Below are positions 1-7,515 of a stretch of 42,570 nt of DNA, one piece after another. The position numbers and the translations under genes were made by a program. Under the pieces are notes generated by a model. It had not been told where the DNA came from. It was given only the letters and a program-made list of their open reading frames with translations, and did not search any database. Origin of the DNA: Leptospiraceae bacterium (lineage in GTDB: Bacteria; Spirochaetota; Leptospiria; Leptospirales; Leptospiraceae); contig JAGOHK010000034.1 in assembly GCA_017996175.1 (NCBI GenBank), forward strand, positions 1-42,570, in the 5' to 3' direction. Position 1 is the stretch's first letter. Every line of letters starts with the position of its first letter.

Positions 1-792
1 AGGCAAACAGCCATTATTTGTTAAATCCTTAGGAACAAACCAAGTAATATTTCCTTCATTCCAGTATTCAGGAACAACAGTTGATGGAGTTCCTCCACCT
101 ACAGTTTCGGCAATATCTCCAATCTTCCTCCTCTCCCACCCCACCGGCAAACCGTTCTTTACCTTTACTTTTTCGTGACCGGGGAATTGGAACTTGACGA
201 ACCATTCTTTGTAAAGGAGCCGTGCGGAGTCTTCTAATAACGTTATGCGGCGGCGGTTGTTTTCGATTAGGTCATCGTAAGAGGAAAGAATTGCGGCTAT
301 TCGTTGTTGGGTGGGAAGTGGTGGGAGTGGGATTTTGATTGTTTTTAAATCTTTAATCGGAAGTTGCGGTTGTGCTGAACCAGATGATCTTTTAAAACAT
401 TGCTCTTTAAAATAGTTAGATCTAAACGCAAGATACAAATATTTCGAATCTACGTTACTTTGAGAACGAATTATAACCATACCAGAATTAATTCTAATTT
501 GATCGTAAGGAATACTGTCATGGTAATAAGCGATGCTTCCTATTGTGCCGCGAGTTGTAATTACAATATCATTCCTTTGTAACTTTCCTTTTCTCAACAT
601 GGAATCTTTCTTTTCATCTATGAAGTTTATATCTGATAGATTAAAGGAATCATTCTTTATATTTGAAGTATTTAAAAAAAGGCAATAACCTTCTTTCGTA
701 AATTCGTGTGACTTAGGATAGTTATCCCCTCTATCTCCGTCAATTATTTCTAGATTTACCTGTTCTAAAGATTCTTCTTTCCATTTTTTCAT
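1..792 (-). CDS. hsdS: Type I restriction-modification specificity subunit HsdS (C-terminus off the window)
   Basis: HsdS is the DNA-recognition subunit of a type I restriction-modification complex; it binds HsdM and HsdR and sets the target sequence. The 264 visible codons run without a stop to the window edge. Seen: a first target-recognition domain (about residues 1-150), then the typical conserved linker with PLPPLPTQQRIAAILSSYDD and, after it, a second half-repeat with EWFVKFQFPG, followed by the start of a second recognition domain (LPVGWERRKIGDIAE). The start ATG at 792 has AGGA about 9 bases upstream, and an in-frame stop lies just before it. It lies downstream of hsdM on the same strand but is separated from it by about 3.2 kb of acquired genes. 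hsdR is not in the window and probably lies to the left. Family assignment is firm; the target sequence cannot be read. Confidence 0.93.
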   Translation of the reverse strand, partial: MKKWKEESLEQVNLEIIDGDRGDNYPKSHEFTKEGYCLFLNTSNIKNDSFNLSDINFIDEKKDSMLRKGKLQRNDIVITTRGTIGSIAYYHDSIPYDQIRINSGMVIIRSQSNVDSKYLYLAFRSNYFKEQCFKRSSGSAQPQLPIKDLKTIKIPLPPLPTQQRIAAILSSYDDLIENNRRRITLLEDSARLLYKEWFVKFQFPGHEKVKVKNGLPVGWERRKIGDIAETVGGGTPSTVVPEYWNEGNITWFVPKDLTNNGCLP

Positions 793-804
793 CTTTTCAT
801 TCCT

Positions 805-1093
805 AATTCAAAATTCACCATTCATAATTTCTTCAACTTCTTTCCATTTTTTCATAAGTTATCCTTTAGCCCCCTCCGTGAACTCTGTGCTCTCTGTGAG
901 AACCCATTCTTTTTCTCACAGAGCACACGGAGAACACAGAGGTTTCTTCATCTTTTAATTCAAAATTCACCATTCATAATTTCTTCAACCTTCTTTCCAT
1001 TTTTTCATAAGTTATCCTTTAGCCCCTCCGTGAACTCTGTGCTCTCTGTGAGAACCCATTCTTTTTCTCACAGAGCACACGGAGAACACAGAG
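805..1093. repeat. Tandem duplication (about 137 bp x 2) ending in dyad hairpins, with copies of the hsdS 5' end
   Basis: Positions 805-941 and 957-1093 are near-identical direct repeats. Each begins with aattcaaaattcaccattc, contains on the minus strand a copy of the hsdS start (ATGAAAAAATGGAAAG; ATGs at 855 and 1008), and ends in a dyad: a left arm cctccgtgaactctgtgctc and a right arm gagcacacggagaacacaga (873-942 and 1025-1093). The two decayed heads stop after a few codons (MKKWKEVEEIMNGEF, and MKKWKEG). This looks like repeated duplication of the hsdS upstream junction together with the dyad repeat. Confidence 0.85.
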
Positions 1094-1094
1094 T

Positions 1095-1466
1095 TTAGTT
1101 TTTTATTCTGGTGATTCCATCTTTTAAAAGTATTTCATTAAAATTTATCAATAAGCCTAATTGAATTCCGGATAGCTTTAAGTATGTAAGCAATTGTTTT
1201 TTATGGATAGGAGCAATTTTCTCAACAGATTTAAGTTCGACTATTACTTTGTCATCAAGAATTAAATCTGCTCTAAAACCAATTCCTAATTGTGCGCCAT
1301 CATACATCACAGGAATTTCAACTTGTCTTTTGAAACTTATATCATGCTTGTTCAATTCATAGGAAAGAGCTTCTTCATAAATTGATTCTAACAATCCAAC
1401 ACCAAGTTCTTTATGAATTTTTATACATAGACCTATTAATTGTTCTGAAATTTCATTTTCTTCCAT
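1095..1466 (-). CDS. GxxExxY family protein
   Basis: A 123-residue protein with the family signature GVGLLESIYEEAL (residues 22-34; G, E and Y at the named spacing), followed by FRADLILDDKVIVELKSVE. The D...VELK pattern resembles the core of PD-(D/E)XK nucleases, and this small family is widespread in bacteria without an established function. The stop lies two bases beyond the dyad at 1025-1093, and another dyad (1479-1547) lies just upstream of the start, so the gene is bracketed by copies of the same repeat. It interrupts the hsd operon and has probably been transferred together with the repeats. Family call firm; nuclease activity is inference only. Confidence 0.85.
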   Translation of the reverse strand: MEENEISEQLIGLCIKIHKELGVGLLESIYEEALSYELNKHDISFKRQVEIPVMYDGAQLGIGFRADLILDDKVIVELKSVEKIAPIHKKQLLTYLKLSGIQLGLLINFNEILLKDGITRIKN

Positions 1467-1478
1467 ATATAATCCACC

Positions 1479-1547
1479 CCTCCGTGAACTCTGTGCTCTC
1501 TGTGAGACTAAGATTGTTTCTCACAGAGCACACGGAGAACACAGAGG
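1479..1547. repeat. Third copy of the dyad repeat upstream of the GxxExxY gene
   Basis: Arms cctccgtgaactctgtgctc and gagcacacggagaacacaga, as in the copies at 873-942 and 1025-1093, but with a different central loop (actaagattgttt instead of aacccattcttttt). The shared arms and different loop suggest selection on, or mobility of, the stem. Confidence 0.85.
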
Positions 1548-1609
1548 TTAGTTACTGTTATCCTATTCTTCTGAAGTTAAACACAATATCTTTACGTCTG
1601 TAAAAGCAT

Positions 1610-1858
1610 TTAATTCCAGTCGTCTCTTAATCTAGTAATATATGAATCCACTTCTTCTTTCATGGGAGAAATATAATTTCTTTTTTCTTGCTTAGCTTGG
1701 ATTTTATTTAGAGTCAATAGTAATGATTGTTTTGTTCTAACCGCTTGGATTGGCTCCACAATAACTCTTACTTTTTGCATTGCTAGAGATAACGATTCAT
1801 CCAATTCAATCATCGTCGGAGTTTTGAGACTACCTGTTAAAATATAAGCATTTTGCAT
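1610..1858 (-). CDS. Antitoxin-like small protein, partner not evident
   Basis: An 82-residue protein. Its N-terminal half (TPTMIELDESLSLAMQKVRVIVEP) is β-rich and resembles the small proteins coded just before PIN-domain toxins; its C-terminus (SPMKEEVDSYITRLRDDWN) matches the acidic, charged tail common in that group. In such pairs the toxin follows directly. Here the downstream side (minus strand, below 1610) holds only repeats, and the PIN gene of this locus lies upstream with its own probable partner. It is therefore probably an orphan antitoxin. Seven bases separate it from the truncated YhcG gene. The family link is from pattern memory and is only moderate. Confidence 0.55.
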   Translation of the reverse strand: MQNAYILTGSLKTPTMIELDESLSLAMQKVRVIVEPIQAVRTKQSLLLTLNKIQAKQEKRNYISPMKEEVDSYITRLRDDWN

Positions 1859-1865
1859 AATAGCT

Positions 1866-2288
1866 TTATCCTATAGTGTAAGATAAGCTTGGCAAGTATT
1901 TTTTTGCCGCCTCTATTTCATAAAAATTTCTTTCTTGTATATCTTGAATGCGAAGGAGTTTCAAACAATGAGACCACGATAGAGTAAAAGTACGAGACGA
2001 CTTCTCGTATTTTGGATAAGCATGATAAAAAAGACGCATATTCTGTAAGTTATCAACAGAAAACCCCTTTCCAAATTCCTTCGTAAGCTTGGTTGATAAT
2101 TCTTTTAAAACTTGCTTCCCATATTCTGCTCTTTCCTTTCCTTGTTGTTCTTCTTCTACAATCATTCGACCAATTTCCCAGTAGGTGAGAACCATTGTGT
2201 GGTTAATATTCTTAACAACACTTTGTCTAGCAGTCTGTAAAAGTTCAGCAATTTTAATGTAAAGATTTGATTTTTTTAAATCACTCAT
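1866..2288 (-). pseudogene. Truncated YhcG-type protein: DUF1016 N-terminal domain only
   Basis: 140 residues covering only the N-terminal helical domain of YhcG/DUF1016 proteins: YWEIGRMIVEEEQQG, YGKQVLKELSTKL, FGKGFSVDNLQNMRLFYHAY and LSWSHCLKLLRI are the conserved blocks in order. Full-length relatives are about 330-380 residues and end in a PD-(D/E)XK nuclease domain. Here the similarity stops after FYEIEAAKK and a short unrelated tail follows, so the nuclease is gone. It most likely arose by deletion next to the antitoxin-like gene. A shortened but functional DNA-binding protein cannot be excluded. A second DUF1016_N gene with a different nuclease lies at 6424-7515. Confidence 0.7.
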
Positions 2289-2347
2289 TGTTTTTACTCC
2301 TTGCTAGTTTTTTTAATCATGTTCGTTGGCTAATTGTAGTTTTGTGC

Positions 2348-2836
2348 TCATAGTAATTGTAATTTCTCCCAAAAACTATTTTGAATTTCTAAAGAATACC
2401 AATAATTAGTAAGAAATATTTGCTTTGCGATTTCAATCGTTTTCTCTTTACTCAAAGATTTTTTGGAGGTTAATAGTAAAAGCATTTCTAACCCCCAATA
2501 GGTTTTGATTCCTTGTTTATCTAGATAAGTTTTTAAAACTTTATCATTCGTCAAACAAGATGCCTTTAATTGTTTTGAAAGATTTGCGCACGCTTTGTCT
2601 TGAAAAGATAATTTTTTGGGCTCCGATATTGCGGCTGAATCTACCGTATTTTCGCTATCAATAATTTCAATTCCAAAGGCAAGAGCTTCAGCATAAGTAA
2701 ATTGTTCAATCTCATCCATTATAACTTTTGGTATTTTTAATAAAAATTCATCACAAAGAATTTTTATTAAACTAGAATTAGCTAGATAAAAATCAATTAG
2801 TATATTGGCATCGGACACTAGTAACTCATTTTTCAT
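2348..2836 (-). CDS. PIN-like domain protein, probable toxin RNase
   Basis: 162 residues. The N-terminus LLVSDANILIDFYLA carries the first conserved acidic residue of PIN nucleases (D9 in VSDANI); an acidic residue follows in VIMDEIEQF, and DKACANLSKQLKASCLTNDKVLK matches the later D..A...A...........T.D..L pattern (D101 or so, then N-D). PIN domains are Mg-dependent RNases used by many type II toxin-antitoxin systems. It starts 8 bases after the stop of the Xre-ImmA/IrrE gene, so the two are co-transcribed. An Xre-COG2856 protein next to a PIN-like protein is a recognised predicted toxin-antitoxin arrangement. Toxicity itself is inferred. Confidence 0.75.
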   Translation of the reverse strand: MKNELLVSDANILIDFYLANSSLIKILCDEFLLKIPKVIMDEIEQFTYAEALAFGIEIIDSENTVDSAAISEPKKLSFQDKACANLSKQLKASCLTNDKVLKTYLDKQGIKTYWGLEMLLLLTSKKSLSKEKTIEIAKQIFLTNYWYSLEIQNSFWEKLQLL

Positions 2837-2844
2837 TCAGATAC

Positions 2845-3924
2845 TTAATCCATATACCAACTGTTAGCTAGTTCTCTCATTTCAGAAATTGGTATCTTTA
2901 GAAGCTCGGCAGCTTTTGAAAAACTAATTTCCTCTTTTAAAAATGCCTCTCTAACTAATCTAGGAAAATTCTCTTCTGCAAAGTCGTATTCCGTTAGCCC
3001 CTCAGGCTCTTCGTGAGCGGATAACGGTTTTTTATAATTTTTATTGAAAATGACAAAAGGATTTAATCCCTTAGATTTATTGAATTGTTCGTTTAATCTA
3101 ACTAATACAGTTTTGTAACTGACTTTAAAAATTCTTTTAATCTGTAATACTTTTTGTATAAAAGAAAGACCTTCTCTTTTATGCCACTCCTTCCAAAATC
3201 CCTTTTCGGGTAGTAAAAAATGAGAGGCGAACTCATCTGCTTCTTTTTCTTCTTTATCAATTTCTAATTTTTCTTCCGGTAGGAATGAATTGGAGTGCAG
3301 TAAAATATGTCCTAGTTCATGTGCAATGGTAAAGATTTTTCTTTCAATGGATATTCTTTCATCCTTGTTTAAACCGATTGCAATACTATCTTCTGAAAGT
3401 TTTACGGATAATCCAAAAAATTCTTTCAAAGGGGAGTTGAGTAAAATCAATCTTATCCCTATTTTTTGAAGTAGTCCACAAATATCGTGAATTGGTTCGG
3501 TTTCTTCTAGTCCTAATTCTTTTCTTAAAATATAGGCAGTCTCTTTCGGAGTTTTTATTTTCCTTCCGAACGGTTTATACTTGGTCGGTTGTTTTAGAAT
3601 TTCTTCGAGCTTGGTATATTCAGAAAGGTCATTGGAAAAAAGTTGTATGGTTGACTCTCTCTGATTAAATTGTCTCTGCGTTTTAATTGATTTCAATCTG
3701 AACCGAAGGGATGCAAATTTTGGAGTAGTAGAAAATAAATTCTCTGGATTTAATTTATATAATCGCGCGATTTTTTGAACCGTAGCATCCTTTGGTTGAG
3801 ATTCTCCTTTTTCTAATTTTATATAGTTAGGTCGGGTCATCTCTAACTGGTTTGCTACATCAGTTTGAGTCATTTTATTTGAAATTCTTAAACGAAAAAT
3901 ATTCTCAGCAAACAAAGTTTCCAT
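2845..3924 (-). CDS. Xre-type HTH regulator fused to ImmA/IrrE (COG2856) metallopeptidase
   Basis: 359 residues from ATG 3924. An upstream in-frame start exists at 3972, but 3924 has AAGGGG about 8 bases before it and begins exactly at the HTH domain. Residues 8-60 are a Cro/C1-type helix-turn-helix (KMTQTDVANQLEMTRPNYIKLEKGE). Residues 150-260 form an ImmA/IrrE zinc peptidase: HELGH at 202-206 and the downstream EADEFASHFLLP supplying the third ligand. The C-terminal segment FSKAAELLKIPISEMRELA looks like another small HTH. Such proteins act as repressors cleaved, or cleaving, on a stress signal; with the PIN gene downstream it is probably the antitoxin/regulator. It lies between hsdM and hsdS, so it may be transcribed with the restriction operon. 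Confidence 0.85.
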   Translation of the reverse strand: METLFAENIFRLRISNKMTQTDVANQLEMTRPNYIKLEKGESQPKDATVQKIARLYKLNPENLFSTTPKFASLRFRLKSIKTQRQFNQRESTIQLFSNDLSEYTKLEEILKQPTKYKPFGRKIKTPKETAYILRKELGLEETEPIHDICGLLQKIGIRLILLNSPLKEFFGLSVKLSEDSIAIGLNKDERISIERKIFTIAHELGHILLHSNSFLPEEKLEIDKEEKEADEFASHFLLPEKGFWKEWHKREGLSFIQKVLQIKRIFKVSYKTVLVRLNEQFNKSKGLNPFVIFNKNYKKPLSAHEEPEGLTEYDFAEENFPRLVREAFLKEEISFSKAAELLKIPISEMRELANSWYMD

Positions 3925-4012
3925 TTCTAACCCCTTACTTAATATTTGACTATACAATACAAAATAAATCAACCAAAATAAATGTATCGTAAGGTATTTT
4001 TAAGTAATTTTC

Positions 4013-6154
4013 TCACAACAACTCCTCAAAATTCTTTTGGATTTGTTTTGCCAGGCTTGTTGCTTCTTTGTTTAAATCTGCTAGTTCAATATGAATTTCG
4101 GTTAGCTTTTCTGTGAAGTCATAATCTTCTTCCTCTTCGGGTGCAACACCTACATAGCGTCCTGGTGTGAGGCTATAGTCATTATCCTTTAAGTCTTTTC
4201 GGCTGACTAATTTTACTAATCCCTCTACGTCCTGTAATTTGCCTTCGGGGAAACGAACGAGTAGCCACTCGGACTGGCGAATGAAATAACGAATCTCATG
4301 TAGAACACCGGAAACCTCAGAGCGTGATTCTTCTAGCTCTTTTGTGAGTTTGTTTATTTCTTTGTTTGGGAAAGATTCTTTTTTATCGGAAATACTTTTT
4401 TCTTTAAGAGAGTCTGTTAGTTTAAGCAATGATTTTAGAAATAAATCTGAATCTTTGGCTAAGTCTTCACAGCTTTTGGAAATTGGATTTAGTTCTTCTT
4501 GGAGCTTATTTAGATGCGAGATCGTTTGTTTTTTAGCATTTTCTAATTTCTTTAATTTTATAGAAATAGAATTTATATCTTCAAAAAAAGTTTTGTTCAA
4601 TTCTGTTACAGGTTTACATAATTCTAGTTCTTCTAATTTTATCTTTTCGTCTTTGCAAAATTTTTGCAATAAAGCGTAAACCTCTTTGTATTTCTTTTCA
4701 AAATTTTCTTTAGATGTGGTTAATGCCTCTTTTCCTTCAATAGCTTTTTCTTGGTAAGAATTTACGAGGTCTAAGAATCTATCTTCCTCTCCGCGATAAA
4801 GCCATACTATGCTAGAAAGATTTTTTAATTGCTCGGGGCTAAAGTCATTTATCTTGCGCGTGACTTTTCTGTAAACATTCCGTGCATCTATCATCAAGAC
4901 TTTGTCCTGTCTTTCTTTTGGTTTCCCCTTATCAAAAAACCAAAGCTCACAGGGTACAGAGCGAGTATAAAAGAAATTGGCGCGTATCGATATCATCACA
5001 TCTACATGACCTGTCTCGATGAGCAGTTTACGGATAGTAGCCTCATCTGTGGAATTGAATTTATCTACTTCTTTCGACTTCGAATCTTTCTTCTTATCAG
5101 GCAAATCTTCCTTAGCCATTCGTCCAGAACTAGACGCTTGCGAAGACATTACGAATCCTGCTCTGCCTTTTTCTTTTAGATAACTGTAAAAATAAGAAAT
5201 CCAAATATAATTTCCATTCGATACTTTTTTCTTTTGGTTAACACCGGGTAGCCCAAAGGGAAGTCTTGGATCATCTTTAATTTTGTCTGCATCGATTTCA
5301 TCTACATTGAACGGAGGATTTGCCATCACAAAATCGGCTTTGCCTAATAACTCATGCCTATCATCGTAATAAGTAATTCCTTGTAAGATGGAGCCTTCTA
5401 ATCCATGAACGGCTAAGTTCATTTTGGCTAATCGGATTGTCGTTGGATTTTTTTCTTGTCCTTTGAAAGTTAAGACACGATTAGGGTCTTTCTTTTTTTG
5501 TTCTACAAAATGAGCACTCTGCACAAACATACCCGCAGTTCCATTCGCAGGATCAAACACAACTCCATGATCTGGTTCAATTACATATACAATCATTTGC
5601 ACAATACTTTGTGGGGTAAGAAATTCTCCGTTATCGTGCGCCGATAGATTTGCAAATTGTGCTAAAAAGTATTCATAAATTCTGCCGAATACATCACCAT
5701 CCGTTTTATCGAGTGCTGAATTATTAAAATTCTTTAAAATTCTATCAAGTAAGTCTTCGTCTAATTTTCTATATTCTTCTTTTGGCAGAACACCTTCTAA
5801 AAGTTCAGGATGATCTTTTTCAATTAAATCCATTGCTGTTACAATTCGTTCGGCAATTTTTCCCTTAGTAGAATTTATCAAATAGGGAAATTGAGATTCT
5901 TCTCTTAAAAATAATGCGCCTCTTCCAGAAAAATCTTCCTTCGTTAGAGGACGAATCTTTCCGCCTCTTGTCGGCAAATTCTGTTCTACCTCTGTTTTCA
6001 CTTTTAAAAACCGACTGTAGGCATGTCTTAAAAAAATAAATCCCATGATTGGTAGGAAATATTCGTTACTCGCAAAATTGCTATTACTACGAAGCGTATC
6101 TGCCGATTCCCACAGGTCTTTTTCTATTGATTCTATATGTTCAAGTTGTTTCAT
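4013..6154 (-). CDS. hsdM: Type I restriction-modification DNA methyltransferase subunit HsdM
   Basis: 713 residues. HsdM transfers methyl groups from S-adenosylmethionine to adenine in the site chosen by HsdS, protecting host DNA from HsdR. Seen: the HsdM N-terminal helical domain (LWESADTLRSN, FLPIMGFIFLRHA), the AdoMet-binding motif I variant DPANGTAGMF (201-210), and the catalytic NPPF at 279-282 (DFVMANPPFN). The C-terminal third (about 450-640) is rich in charged heptads and probably coiled coil, which makes the protein longer than the typical 500-550 residues; it ends in NDYSLTPGRYVG, a block common near HsdM C-termini. It is first in the minus-strand operon, with AGGG about 7 bases before the start. 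hsdS follows only after five inserted genes. Confidence 0.95.
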   Translation of the reverse strand: MKQLEHIESIEKDLWESADTLRSNSNFASNEYFLPIMGFIFLRHAYSRFLKVKTEVEQNLPTRGGKIRPLTKEDFSGRGALFLREESQFPYLINSTKGKIAERIVTAMDLIEKDHPELLEGVLPKEEYRKLDEDLLDRILKNFNNSALDKTDGDVFGRIYEYFLAQFANLSAHDNGEFLTPQSIVQMIVYVIEPDHGVVFDPANGTAGMFVQSAHFVEQKKKDPNRVLTFKGQEKNPTTIRLAKMNLAVHGLEGSILQGITYYDDRHELLGKADFVMANPPFNVDEIDADKIKDDPRLPFGLPGVNQKKKVSNGNYIWISYFYSYLKEKGRAGFVMSSQASSSGRMAKEDLPDKKKDSKSKEVDKFNSTDEATIRKLLIETGHVDVMISIRANFFYTRSVPCELWFFDKGKPKERQDKVLMIDARNVYRKVTRKINDFSPEQLKNLSSIVWLYRGEEDRFLDLVNSYQEKAIEGKEALTTSKENFEKKYKEVYALLQKFCKDEKIKLEELELCKPVTELNKTFFEDINSISIKLKKLENAKKQTISHLNKLQEELNPISKSCEDLAKDSDLFLKSLLKLTDSLKEKSISDKKESFPNKEINKLTKELEESRSEVSGVLHEIRYFIRQSEWLLVRFPEGKLQDVEGLVKLVSRKDLKDNDYSLTPGRYVGVAPEEEEDYDFTEKLTEIHIELADLNKEATSLAKQIQKNFEELL

Positions 6155-6340
6155 AATGCCCTATTGTAAAAAGTAATGAAATCGATATATGACAAGCTGT
6201 ATATAGAAATCACTATTCTAATCAGTCGATTAAATTCAATAGTTAAAATGGAAAACTACAGCTTTTTTGTTTTGACATTTTTATATTTATATACCACTCC
6301 TCATAAATAAGTTCTACTATTTTATTTGAAAGGGGTAATC

Positions 6341-6397
6341 CCAATTGCCAAAAGTAGGTTATCTAGTGTTAAAAATGAATTTACTTTTGGCAATTGG
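6341..6397. promoter_or_regulatory. Perfect 16-bp inverted repeat between hsdM and the DUF1016-nuclease gene
   Basis: ccaattgccaaaagta (6341-6356) and its exact reverse complement (6382-6397) are separated by 25 bases, in the divergent intergenic region and 27 bases before the start at 6424. The arms could be an operator for a dimeric regulator, such as the Xre protein of this locus, or a hairpin in the leader of the plus-strand gene. No T-run follows, so a terminator is unlikely. Confidence 0.7.
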
Positions 6398-6423
6398 TAT
6401 AAATAGTTTTAAAGTAAAACAAT

Positions 6424-7515
6424 ATGCAAAGAAACTCCGACGGTATCACTACCCCTACTTACAATTCTATTCTAAAAGACATCTCGCAAATTTATGAAAA
6501 CGCACAGATAGAAGGCGATGGAAATTGGAATAAGACAAATCTATTTGCACACTGGAAGATTGGCGAACGAATTGTTGAAGTCGAGCAAGACAAACAAGAA
6601 AGAGCGGCTTATGGGGATATGGTGCTAAAGCAATTGTCAAAGGATTTGAATCGAAAATTTGGAAAAGGTTTTTCAGATCGGAACTTGCGGTACATGCGAA
6701 AGTTTTATCAATTATATAAATTAAAAGAAGTAAAAACTCAGTTATCTTGGAGTCATTATCGAGAGCTTTTACTTGTTGATGATTTTAGTATTAGATTGAA
6801 GTTGGAAAGTCTTGCCATTCGAGAGGGCTTGTCACAGTTAGAATTGCAAAAACGAGTTAAACAAGCTTTATCCGACAAATCTAGAAAATCTAACTCTGAA
6901 AGTAAAAATGAATCAATTCCTGAAAGGCTGAAACGACCATTGATGCGGTTGTATCTATACCGCACTTTACAAAAATTTTCGTCAGATTTGGAACAGTCTG
7001 TTCCAAATCTGGACTTGGGTTTCTCAATTCGTTTAAAGGTAAATGATGATTATTCGCTAAAATCTATAAACGGCGGAGATTTGAATAAACTCAAAGTTGG
7101 TTCAGTGATCGAAACAAGAAAGAAAGGGAGTTCGTATTACTTTGAGCCAGTAACTAGCGCAAAAGAGTTGTATACCTACAAAGCTTACTTGGAGAGAGTC
7201 ATTGACGGGGATACTTTGCTTGTCAATATTGATTTGGGATTTTCTATCTTCATCGAGCAGAGATTGAGATTACGAGGATTAGATGCTCCTGAGCTTGGGA
7301 CGAATCGGGGAAACGCATCAAAGAAGTTTGTAGAGTCTCGTTTGAAGGATTGTAATTTTTTAATAATCAAAACTCACGGTTCAGACAAATACGACCGTTA
7401 TCTGGTAGACGTTTTTTATTTAAAGGGTGAGGATAATGAAGATAAGGTTTTACGAGAGGGAACTTTTTTGAATAATGAAATGTTGGAAGAGAAGATGGCT
7501 TTGTTGGTGTTGTGA
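6424..7515 (+). CDS. DUF1016_N (YhcG-type) domain fused to a staphylococcal-nuclease-like domain
   Basis: 363 residues. Residues 1-150 are the YhcG/DUF1016 N-terminal domain (WKIGERIVEVEQ, YGDMVLKQLSKDL, FGKGFSDRNLRYMRKFYQLY, LSWSHYRELL). The usual PD-(D/E)XK domain is absent. After a Ser/Lys-rich linker (about 150-170) and a spacer, residues 252-350 form an SNase/thermonuclease domain: DGDT at 261-264, RLRGLDAPE with the equivalents of R35, D40 and E43 at R282, D287 and E290, and DKYDRYLVDVF giving the R87 equivalent R325. All known catalytic positions are therefore present. No signal peptide is seen, so it acts in the cytoplasm. It is divergent from hsdM and adjacent to the restriction operon, which suggests a defence nuclease. 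No clear ribosome-binding site precedes the start. Confidence 0.85.
   Translation: MQRNSDGITTPTYNSILKDISQIYENAQIEGDGNWNKTNLFAHWKIGERIVEVEQDKQERAAYGDMVLKQLSKDLNRKFGKGFSDRNLRYMRKFYQLYKLKEVKTQLSWSHYRELLLVDDFSIRLKLESLAIREGLSQLELQKRVKQALSDKSRKSNSESKNESIPERLKRPLMRLYLYRTLQKFSSDLEQSVPNLDLGFSIRLKVNDDYSLKSINGGDLNKLKVGSVIETRKKGSSYYFEPVTSAKELYTYKAYLERVIDGDTLLVNIDLGFSIFIEQRLRLRGLDAPELGTNRGNASKKFVESRLKDCNFLIIKTHGSDKYDRYLVDVFYLKGEDNEDKVLREGTFLNNEMLEEKMALLVL

Noticed and set aside
4344..4679. Plus-strand frames of 110-116 codons opposite hsdM
   Set aside because: They are shadows of the strongly supported hsdM frame with low-complexity Ser/Phe composition.
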